From Sabethes cyaneus (lineage: Eukaryota > Arthropoda > Insecta > Diptera > Culicidae), in contig NC_071353.1 of NCBI RefSeq assembly GCF_943734655.1, positions 79,870,909-79,934,908 on the forward strand: 64,000 nucleotides of DNA, read 5' to 3'. Positions within the stretch are counted from its first letter, which is position 1. The number at the start of each line of letters is the position of its first letter. This document shows positions 56,486 to 64,000 of the stretch, in pieces. Made by a program: the position numbers and the translations under genes. Below the pieces are notes generated by a model. That model had not been told where the DNA came from, did no database searches, and saw only the letters and a list, made by a program, of their open reading frames with translations.

Positions 56486-56782
56486 TTTTGTGTTTGACGA
56501 GGTGTTCGGGTATAGAAATAAACTATCCCTCATAGGGAGCGAAAGACACGGTATTTAACATATAAAACGTGTATTATCTTACTGGCTAAAACATGTCGCG
56601 TGTAACGCTCTACTGGTTAATATAAAAACGGAAGTCATTTTACTATGACAGTTATCACACACACATATAAGCGCCTACCAGCATCATCCTATAGTGACAG
56701 GGAACTGTCACTGGAGAGCCCAGCGTCGTACGGAGCGCTCATACAGGTGGGGCACTCCGACAGAATAGAGTCGTCTCCAACA
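56486..56782 (-). repeat. 5' LTR
   Basis: 297 bp, identical by eye to the 3' LTR, starting TGTTGGAGACG on the minus strand. Contains TATAAAAACGG-like and AATAAA-like words on one or other strand, but promoter and poly(A) sites are not assigned. TACAC target duplication follows at 56,783-56,787. Confidence 0.95.
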
Positions 56783-56787
56783 TACAC

Positions 56788-57372
56788 ATATTTTTATACT
56801 TATGATATTCAATGAATTTATATAATACATATTTTTGAATGTAAGATGCTAAAAGACGTTTTTTATGTAGTTTTAGTTGCTAAAGCATCAGTAACAATTG
56901 CACATATAAACCAAAAAATATTTGGCCACCTTTCCTTGTTCTCGTTGCGGTGATTGACGATGCGGGTTACCGCCGCAACAGGATGAAAATTTATGTAAAT
57001 AACCGCAATATGATTTAATAAAATATAATTATTAAATATTATTTTTTTTCTTTATTTTTGTGATATTATCAATAAATTAATATATAATTTAATAAAATAT
57101 AATTAAAAACATAATTTATAACAAGGGCACCCCAATGGTCCATATTGGTGGGCTGCAATCTTTTTTTCAAAGCACTTCGATCAAGCTGGCCACTTTAGCT
57201 TTGATGTCCTGTTATCGCAGGGACATGCTGAAGATTGTGCGGAGAACGTAGCGGGCAACTTTATACGAGATGTGCAGGATGTCTTTGGCGGAAATGATAC
57301 CATTGCCTTCGATTTTCCCACATAGTTGTGGAGATGTAGCATACATTCCACCATTTAAGTTGTATTATAAGA
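56788..57372. other. AT-rich flank; conserved-looking segment near 57,190-57,340
   Basis: 56,788-57,120 is plain AT-rich. 57,170-57,340 has long open frames on both strands (plus: FDQAGHFSFDVLLSQGHAED; minus: GKIEGNGIISAKDILHISYK) and balanced composition, so it may be an old exon or pseudogene. Family not recognised. Confidence 0.35.
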
Positions 57373-57705
57373 CTGTGTGAGAAAAAAGAGATCAAAATCA
57401 TATATTTTCCTTCAGGAGATAAAATTACTTACACAGTCCGCCCTGCGAATGACTGGACTTGGTGCCCAAGCCGCCTGATGATGAAACTTGTGATAGGATT
57501 TGCTGCTAAGGCCATTAAACGACGGTTGATTCTTAATTTGCGATGCTACCGTGTTGGTATACATTCTCCCATTTTCATCATGTACGTGTACTTTTTGGTC
57601 CTCAAGGATGTTTTTCTGTACGTTCGTCAACGGTGCATTTTTGGTGCGCACACAATCAATTTTGCTGACAAATGTTAAATTTGTTTGGTTGGCACCTGTT
57701 AGCAC
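57370..57705 (-). CDS. Possible terminal exons of a host gene, cut by a hAT element
   Basis: On the minus strand a frame opens through 57,705-57,433 (NQTNLTFVSKIDCVRTKNAP, VHVHDENGRMYTNTVASQIK, SSKSYHKFHHQAAW) and ends at TGT|GTAAGT. A 59-bp intron (57,374-57,432) ends in TTTTTTCTCACACAG. The next exon then reads SYNTT and stops at 57,356. The frame continues upstream across the hAT duplication (59,263 onward) for only a few codons before stops, so the start is not known. Splice sites are good; the protein is unrecognised. Confidence 0.35.
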
Positions 57706-57772
57706 CAGCGTTGCCAGATCAGCGGTTTTCCCGCTAGATTTAGCGGGATTTCAAGTCGGACAGCGGGACTTA

Positions 57773-58014
57773 TAGCGAATTCATAAATTAACCTGGCTCA
57801 GGTCGATTAGCACTCAGTTTTAATCGAAGTGCTGTCAAAGCGTTCATAAATTAACCGAGATTGCATTTCGGTTAAACTGACAGCATTCAGTTTGAAGCGC
57901 AGGTTAAAACTGTCTAGCATTACGGTTTACGGGTCGATCTGTCAAACTGCCCGTATCGTTCATAAATTTCGGGTTCGAGTTAGCACGAACCCAGGTTAAT
58001 TTATGAATTCGCTA
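57773..58014. mobile_element. MITE nested in hAT (TIR TAGCGAATTCATAAATTAAC)
   Basis: 242 bp with ~24-bp perfect inverted ends. Internal CGTTCATAAATT(A/T) words recur, and GGGTTCG...CGAACCC pairs near the right end. Non-coding. Confidence 0.85.
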
Positions 58015-58393
58015 TTAATAACCAAACAGCGGCTAGCGGGAATCTAGCGGTTTTCTTAAATAACTCAGCGGGATTTTAGCGGGATCTCGATTTAGCGATA
58101 TTTGATTGGCAAAAAGAGTGCTGAAAGAGAGGTTGACAGCAAAACACTTCGTTTAGTGACATTCTAATGTCTGCTCATGCATTGGCAGATGGTTCAGTAT
58201 ATTCTGTTGATTATAAAATTCCGTGGTTTTTACCTAGAATGGGATAGTTCTGACAAATATTCATTAGAACTTACTGAAAAAGAAGACCACCAAACAAATC
58301 CGTTTTGCACTAATTCGTTGCCAATGGATGGCAAAATCCAACTGATTCATGAATTGGAAACAAAACAACACTTATGTATCTATATACATCATA

Positions 58394-58664
58394 GGGCCCT
58401 ATTCTGTAAGTCACGTCGAGCAACTCGGCTCGACTCAGTCACTGTCGTGTGTCGAGTGCAAGAAGAACGGGTAACATAGCGGCTCAATGCACGATCAAAA
58501 CAAAGCTAACTCTGGCGTCATTTGCTAACCGTTTAGTCACTAGCTTTTTGGCGATGGACTTAGTCGTGTTACTCGACAAAATTGGGTCGCGTGTGACTTA
58601 CATAATAGCAAAAGTCGACTATTCGAGCAAAGTGACACTCGACGTGACTTACAGAATAGGGCCC
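58394..58664. mobile_element. MITE nested in hAT (TIR GGGCCCTATTCTGTAAGTCA)
   Basis: 271 bp with 27-bp perfect TIRs ending in the CGTCGAG block, flanked by ATA on each side (58,391-58,393 and 58,665-58,667). The first 12 bp match the MITE family at 25,511, 27,902 and 38,997 (GGGCCCTATTCT), so the two are related. Internal TCGAGTGN/ACTCGAC words. The short frame across it is an artefact. Confidence 0.9.
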
Positions 58665-59349
58665 ATAATTTGGTTTGTATGATAACAAAACCAAAACAAA
58701 TCGGTGCTAAAACAAAATAAAGGCGAGAACAAAGAGCCGATGCGCTTTACAGATATTTTTGATTTTTGGGTGCTTCTAAAGATTGAAACATATCTTCTTT
58801 TGTCACCAAAAACCATAACCATTTGCCAGCGTTGCTGAAATTTTGCATGATTTTTATCATAGCTAGACACAGAAAAAGAATTTGTGCTAAAAGCTTCTTT
58901 CGAAATTTTCGCCTGTGTTCTTAGACTCCTTAATCTTATAATTCTTGCGAAATTTCGCAGTAAACTGTCATTATATAAGGGATAACAGAATATTTCGTTT
59001 TCTGTTTCCTGAATCCCAAAACTTCGTCAACATGAATGCAGTAAATTTGCATAATGTTCATTCAATTGCAACCTCTCAATTTCAGCAGATCATCCTAATT
59101 TCAAATGCAAGCCTTACTGAAATATTGCACCAGAAACGAAAGAATAATACGACTTTTGATTCAGCGGGATTTCTAGCGGGAAATTGATCCTGGCCAGCGG
59201 GATTTCAGCGGGAAATCAAGCTCTGGGCAGCGGGAAAATGGGCAATCGACCTGGTAACACTGGTTAGCACAACGAATTGGTAATTCTATTATCTGCGGCT
59301 AGCGATGGGGTGGTTTTCCCACAAGTTTTGACAATTCGGCATGGGTTTT

Positions 59350-60975
59350 TTATTGATTTTTATTCGTCAAGCATTTGTAGACTACATACAATAATGTTAT
59401 TACAATGTTTACTTATATACTATACATTGTTCCTATGGCTAAGTCGTAGTTTCTTTTGGATTCTGGACATAGTGATGTCAATTCTTTCGCAATTTTGATT
59501 ATAAAGGCGCATCATGTTATTGACTGGTCCATTTTTCGCATAATTGGTCTTATATGATTTTTCCAAAAATATTTTTCTAGTTCTAAGGTTACGACTCGGC
59601 GCATAAAAGTTTAATTGAGCAAGCAAATCTGCGGACTGGATGCGTTGAGAAATAATGTCATTGATAAAGTAAAGCATTGCTTATTCGCGACGTTCTTTAA
59701 GTGTTTGTATATGGATGAGCATGCAGCGCGCTTCATAAGATGGTAATGGAAATACTGTCCAGTTAAGTTTTCGAAGCGCGTATAGTAGAAATTGTTTCTG
59801 AACAGATTCAATGCGTCCTTCGTGTAACGCAGTGTGTGGGTGCCATACAATATTGCAATATTCCAGAATAGATCTTACATATGTAATGTATAAAAGTTTT
59901 ATTGTGTACGGGTCTTTGAAATTATGACTGAAGCGTTTGATAAAGCCCAGCATTCTATTTGCTTTATTAATAATGGTATTGTAATGTTCTGTAAATGTTA
60001 GTTTTGAGTCTAAGATTACTCCTAGATCCCTTACAATTTTACATTTTGGTACAATATTGTTTCCTAAGTATATGTCAATAGAGGGAATTTGAATTTTCCT
60101 GCTAAATTCTATTGAGTTACATTTTTTTACATTGAGGTTTAGTAAAGATTTGTTGCACCAAGTGTTGAATACATTGACTTCATTCTGAAATACTGCGACG
60201 TCATGGGCATTTTTTATTTCCATATATATTTTCATGTCGTCTGCATATACAAGTACTTTTGAGTGGTTAAGTATGTAGGAAATGTCATTTACGTGCAAAA
60301 TGAAAAGAAGTGGCCCTAAGTGGGAACCTTGGGGAACCCCAGAGGTGACTTGAATAGGGTCCGAGAGGGCATTTTGAAAGCGAACAATTTGTTTACGTTC
60401 CGTTAAATATGATTGAAGCCATTTCAAGAGCTTCGGTTCTATTCCAATTTTGCCTAATTTGAAGATTAATAATGGTATGTCTATTCTGTCAAATGCCTTA
60501 CTAAAGTCCGTGTAAATAGCTTCTACGTGGTTGCCACTGTCCATTGCATTAAGAGTAAAAGTTACAAATTCCAGAAGATTTGAGGCAGTAGAGCGGCCTT
60601 TAAAAAAGCCGTGTTGCTGACTTGTAATTTTGTGTTTTACTTGTTGAAAAATTTTTTCATTTATAATTGATTCAAATAGTTTAGGAATGCAAGAGATAAT
60701 GGCAATTCCACGGTAGTTTCGGATGTCTGATTTTGTTCCTGATTTGAAGATAGGGACTAAATACGAAGATTTCCATATTTCCGGGAATTTTCCATTTTTC
60801 AGAGACATGTTAAATAGGCGTTGTAATGGTGTAGCAAGTTCTTCGGCCAGGTTTTTGAGAAATATGGGTGCTATTCCGTCAGGCCCCGGCCCTTTTGACG
60901 CATTCAAGCCTTTGAGTGCTTCAAATACGTCAATTTCTGATAGTTGAGAGACATAGACATAGTAGATAGTTTTCG
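59350..60975 (-). pseudogene. jockey-like LINE reverse transcriptase, one nonsense codon
   Basis: Minus strand. The RT starts near 60,950 (SEIDVFEALKGLNASKGPGP), then WKSSYLVPIFKSGTKSDIRN, QQHGFFKGRSTASNLLEF, YTDFSKAFDRIDIPLL, TSGVPQGSHLGPLLFI and the intact catalytic VLVYADDMKIYM, followed by the thumb and tail (RDLGVILDSKLTFTEHYN, SILEYCNIVW). A TAA at 59,681-59,683 interrupts TLKERRE*AMLYFINDI; the frame resumes at once to 59,420 (APSRNLRTRKIF). ORF1 and endonuclease are absent: the frame upstream of 60,975 is unrelated sequence, so the copy is 5'-truncated. Clade is inferred. Confidence 0.88.
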
Positions 60976-61421
60976 TGTAAGTGCGAACAGGCTTGAAAAT
61001 TTCATTCACTTTTGTAGTCACGAATTGGCGTTGAAAGCAGTAAAAGAGATTTCGTGGCTGCTCGCACTCACAGGAAACCTCGTAACGAACTGTCAACGTG
61101 TGAGTACGAAAAAATCAAAAATATACTTCCCTCTTTTTTTCTCACGCCTGAACAATATCAGCAAAACCGCGAATCATCGATGTTTAGCTTTTTAGCGAGA
61201 AAAAAAACAGAAGGAAATATTTTACTTTTGACATCACGCACGCATTGCCAATCCATAATGAAATTTCGTGTGAGTGCGAAAAGAATTGAACATCCTTTTT
61301 AGTTTCGCGGAAGAGCCTGCTCGCACTTGTACGAAATCTTAAACGGGCAGATAAACAAAAGGAAAAAATATTTCCTTCCTTTTTTGTCATGAACAAACCT
61401 CAAAATATCAGCAACACTTTG
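60976..61421. repeat. Repeat-like stretch with GTGTGAGTGCGAA words
   Basis: The phrase GTG(T/A)(G/A)AGTGCGAA recurs near 60,975 and 61,268, with diverged inverted copies (TCGCACTC near 61,061, TTCGCACTT near 61,320), and AAAATATTT(A/C)CTTC-like words. Probably an old foldback or MITE cluster. Non-coding. Confidence 0.4.
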
Positions 61422-61627
61422 CAGAGCTGCCAGATATTTTGTAAAAGAATTATTCTTTATCGAATTTTAACGCCGAATCACGGAAACAATGATTTTGTGC
61501 ATTCTGTTTCATCTATTTGGAATTATATTGATTTCTAATATAAACATATCTTTTAACCATGCCGTATTTATAATATATGTGTACAATATGTGGTAAACTG
61601 GAAAAAGCGGGATATCTGGCAGCTCTG
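61422..61627. mobile_element. 206-bp MITE (TIR CAGAGCTGCCAGATAT)
   Basis: 16-bp perfect TIRs. Their CAGAGCTGCCAG start is hAT-like, but flanking 8-mers (ACACTTTG and CCCAACAC) do not match, so the target duplication is lost or the class is different. Confidence 0.75.
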
Positions 61628-61766
61628 CCCAACACCAGCTGCAGGTATCGCAAGCGGGCGCTTCAATCACTTAAGAGAATGCAAGTGGCAATAAGCAGTT
61701 AGATGTCGCTAGAGTCATTTTACACACGGTTTACGAAGCTTTTTGTTCTAGCTTGGATGTCTGTTA

Positions 61767-61995
61767 TCTGTGATATTGTCAATTGCAAGGAAAATTGTAC
61801 CATCCAAAGTGCGATATCGCTCATAAAAGTGCTATTTTGCATTAAATCGTTTCGGTCTCTTCGGCGCACTTATTGCTTGGAAGATAACGAAAAAGTGCGC
61901 CGAAGATACCGAAACGATTTAATGCAAAATAGCACTTTTATGAGCGATATCGCACTTTGGATGGTACAATTTTCCTTGCAATTGACAATATGATT
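61767..61995. repeat. Near-perfect long palindrome, copy 1
   Basis: Arms of ~100 bp (starting ATATTGTCAATTGCAAGG, through GTGCGATATCGCTCATAAAA, to TTCGGCGCACTT) pair almost perfectly around a ~20-bp loop (ATTGCTTGGAAGATAACGAA). Transcription from either side would give a long dsRNA hairpin. A palindromic MITE is the simplest reading. Confidence 0.9.
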
Positions 61996-62150
61996 CTTCA
62001 CGTATGCAAGCTACATCCGTAACGGTCATCAAAGTAGAAACATTGTATACATTCAATCCTCAACCGATTTTGGAGTTATATCCATGAATTGATTGAATCT
62101 ATTTTATTAAAACGAAACCAAGTTAGTAACTAAACCAAACAGTAAATAAA

Positions 62151-62379
62151 TTTGTATGATATTGTCAATTGCAAGGAAAATTGTACCATCCAAAGTGCGA
62201 TATCGCTCATAAAAGTGCTATTTTGCATTAAATCGTTTCGGTCTCTTCGGCGCACTTATTGCTTGGAATATAACGAAAAAGTGCGCCGAAGATACCGAAA
62301 CGATTTAATGCAAAATAGCACTTTTATGAGCCATATCGCACTTTGGATGGTACAATTTTCCTTGCAATCAGCAATATGT
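62151..62379. repeat. Near-perfect long palindrome, copy 2
   Basis: Same orientation as copy 1, 384 bp away, differing at a few positions (loop GGAATATAACG, ATGAGCCATATCGC in the right arm, CAATCAGCAATATG at the end). Confidence 0.9.
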
Positions 62380-62761
62380 TTCTACGTTGAATAGTGCTTT
62401 TCCTTTCGTAATCGGTAGACGGAACGTGCGAGTTTTCAAAAAGTTGAAAATTTTGCGCATCTTTTCTGCGGCTTACAAAAGGACACGGATAAAGCATTAA
62501 CAACCTGCAGACGTATTGGAAGTCGCAGAAAATGTCACCTGTGACCAGAAAACTTATTGCCGTCATTGGTTGGTCGTCCGCAATGGTGATAAATTCAACT
62601 TTTCCCTCGTTGACTGTGTTAATTATGGTATTAGCTGGGCAAGAAAATATAATAAACTCTTCAATCGTTGTGTTGCCCTTAAAAGAACCTGTAGGAAGGC
62701 CTTGTCCCGGCTCCTAGTGGGAATAGGGTGGCAACTTGACACGGGACCCGGGAGAAAACTC

Positions 62762-62764
<3 letters not shown>
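62380..62764. other. Stretch between hairpin and LINE tail, nothing certain
   Basis: Moderate GC with a 93-codon plus frame starting near 62,516 that runs into the poly(T). No domain recognised. CCCGGCTCCTAGTGGGAATA and ACACGGGACCCGGGAGAAAA look repeat-like. Confidence 0.35.
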
Positions 62765-62799
<35 letters not shown>

Positions 62800-63800
62800 A
62801 ACCCACCGCTCACCCCCACCACCAAAAAGCTCTTATTAGAGCCCCCTGGTGACGGGCACCAAGGTAATAGTAAACAAAAGCAAAAGAGTAAAGACTTATC
62901 AAAATTACACTATTACCAAAACAAATTTCAAATATACATAAAGCAGTGAAACAATCAATGAGTAATACAATGAGTACCCAGTGGATTAGTAATCCTTTGA
63001 AGGGCCTCAACAAAGAGAAGTTGGCAGTAAAAATTAGATTTTTCAAACTAAACTATAAATTACTGGCATTTAAATAAGTGATAGCAAGATTATATAAACA
63101 GTTTATCGAAGTTGAAAACGGTTATAAAACATATTTATTCTTTCCTTGAGAAATGTTTTTAATCTGAACTTGAAAGTGTTGTTATTTTGAATTGATTTAA
63201 GCTCGCTGGGAAGAGAATTGTACAATTGCGGTCCTTTAAACGTTATCCGCTTTTGACCTAGAGTAGTCAGAGCTCTAGTACGTAGCAAATGATTTGCTTG
63301 CCGGGTGTTTAGTGAATGATTTGTCATTGAGATTATAAGATTGTGATGCCTGTTGTTATCATGCAGAATGTTGTGAATAAACGTGTATGTTTGTAAATCG
63401 CATAATGCTCGAATTGGAAGAATGCTGTGGGACGTGTCTGAGTAAATAGTCTGAGTTGGGTGCAAGTGTGGTAGACCAAGGATAATTTTCATGCATCTGT
63501 TTTGCAGCACTTGTAATGGTTTTATTTTGGACTTGCAGGCATTTCCCCACACTATGTTTAAATATTGGAAGCTAGAGTGAATGCAAGCGTTATAGTAAGT
63601 TAATAGTGTTTTCCGATTTACAAATGGACTAAGCCGACGCATGTATCCACAAAGAACGGCGACTTTCTTTTCCAAAAACTTTATATGATTACTCCACGAT
63701 AAAGTAGCATCAAGCACCACGCCTAAATATTTAAATTCCGCAGCTTCTATGCTAAAGGACCCTAGTTTTGGATTGTTAAAGTTACTTATTTTTACCGCAA
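62765..63800 (-). pseudogene. 5'-truncated jockey-like LINE with poly(A) tail
   Basis: Poly(T)31 at 62,765-62,795 is the poly(A) tail on the minus strand. The frame 63,720-63,103 encodes the region after RT: VVLDATLSWSNHIKFLEKKV, GYMRRLSPFVNRKTLL, FQYLNIVWGNACKSKI and LQNRCMKIILGLPHLHPTQ, ending NRFQLR. Upstream the protein continues (FSIEAAEFKYLG) to ~63,800, then homology stops at a different repeat. Typical 5' truncation during target-primed reverse transcription. Different subfamily from the 59-61 kb copy. Confidence 0.85.
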
Positions 63801-63809
63801 CTTTTCTAT

Positions 63810-64000
63810 CGCCTGTTTCTCGGAGATGGCTGAACCGATCTGTTCGCTATTACTTTTGTTTGAAAGGTATTATTGCCTAGTATATCACTATTGAATTGTT
63901 TCGAGGTCCGACATTTCGTTTAAAAGTTATAAGTAAAAAATCAGAGGGGTTGTGTACAAGACACGACCGCATATATAGGTGACGCAGGACTACGTAAGTC
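63810..64000 (-). repeat. Dispersed repeat with CATCTCCGAGAAACAGG
   Basis: Starts at TCGCCTGTTTCTCGGAGATG, contains degenerate phrases for 'AAACGAAATGTCGGACCTCG' on the minus strand and reaches the GACGCAGGACTACGTAAGTC word at the window edge. Related to the repeat at 8,050-9,012 and to the GACGTAGGACTACGTC words near 23,170 and 24,078. Truncated by the window. Confidence 0.45.

Larger units (their letters stand above)
51532..56782 (-). mobile_element. Full-length Ty3-type LTR retrotransposon
   Basis: 5,251 bp on the minus strand, flanked by TACAC on both sides (51,527-51,531 and 56,783-56,787). Two LTRs of 297 bp look identical. Internal order from the 5' LTR: primer site, gag (56,377-55,535), pol (to 51,838) reached by -1 frameshift, polypurine tract, 3' LTR. 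No envelope gene. Domain order protease-RT-RNase H-integrase defines Ty3 type; the CCHC knuckles and TGGCGACG primer site suggest a mag-like lineage (inference). Identical LTRs and intact frames imply a recent, possibly active copy. Confidence 0.95.
57706..59262. mobile_element. hAT-type element (TIR CAGYGTTRCCAG), 1.56 kb
   Basis: 8-bp duplication GTTAGCAC at 57,698-57,705 and 59,263-59,270; termini CAGCGTTGCCAG and CTGGTAACACTG. Subterminal AGCGGGAT words are repeated at least five times per end, as in hAT elements. Two MITEs are nested inside (57,773-58,014 and 58,394-58,664). No transposase. Confidence 0.9.

Noticed and set aside
56041..56535. 164-codon plus-strand frame
   Set aside because: Antisense shadow of the gag gene; its low-complexity Ala/Val content arises from the Gln codon repeats on the other strand.
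51532..56782. An envelope gene making the Ty3-type element an errantivirus
   Set aside because: Pol ends within ~10 bp of the 3' LTR; no third frame exists.

Overview
The window is eukaryotic nuclear DNA, very probably from a mosquito of the Aedes/Culex type. This is inferred from short 58-60 bp introns with GTAAGT donors, an AT-rich background, long CA and CATA microsatellites, and dense nesting of BEL/Pao, Ty3, R1/LOA-like, RTE-like and jockey-like retroelements with hAT elements and many MITEs. A histone H2B N-terminal fragment also resembles the dipteran protein. No prokaryotic features, CRISPR arrays or canonical tRNA genes were seen. Species cannot be fixed from sequence alone.

Layout. 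0-10 kb: diffuse repeats, a decayed BEL/Pao polyprotein fragment, blocks of a ~140 bp repeat family, a tRNA-Glu-like SINE, a palindromic repeat and two large microsatellites. 10.02-22.75 kb: one giant foldback element of 12,727 bp flanked by a 9-bp target duplication. Its arms are a ~555 bp terminal segment plus tandem 170-bp units (11 on the left, 22 on the right). The interior holds no transposase, only a wrecked R1/LOA-like LINE that is itself interrupted by an RTE-like LINE. A second copy of the target sequence at 4.79-4.91 kb preserves the uninterrupted site. 22.8-40 kb: three copies (A, B, C) of a composite repeat that captured the 3' end of an RTE element. Comparing them exposes later insertions with clean empty sites: a palindromic MITE, a hAT with RTE debris, a short hAT MITE and a CACGGAG MITE. 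An unclassified 1,339-bp transposon (family D, TIR CAGGGTGTCG) occurs three times nearly identically. 41-44.3 kb: a ~0.9 kb inverted repeat and the third D copy. 44.6-45.4 kb: the best host-gene candidate, with a start codon, a 58-bp intron, a 723-bp exon and a splice donor. 45.55-49.40 kb: a hAT-type element with 8-bp duplications carrying RTE pieces and the histone H2B fragment. 50-51.4 kb: MITEs. 51.53-56.78 kb: a full-length Ty3-type LTR retrotransposon with identical LTRs, intact gag and pol, primer site, polypurine tract and a -1 frameshift heptamer. 57.4-64 kb: a possible host exon beside a third hAT, a LINE reverse transcriptase with one nonsense codon, two near-perfect long hairpins and a 5'-truncated LINE with a 31-nt poly(A) tail.

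What stands out. The window is a stack of transposition events whose order can be read from empty sites. The most unusual object is the foldback element made of satellite-like 170-bp units, each carrying a GGTACG/CGTACC palindrome that recurs in the terminal segment. It looks like a mobile element whose arms are a satellite array, probably mobilised in trans by an unseen transposase. The Ty3-type element is the only one here that looks autonomous.
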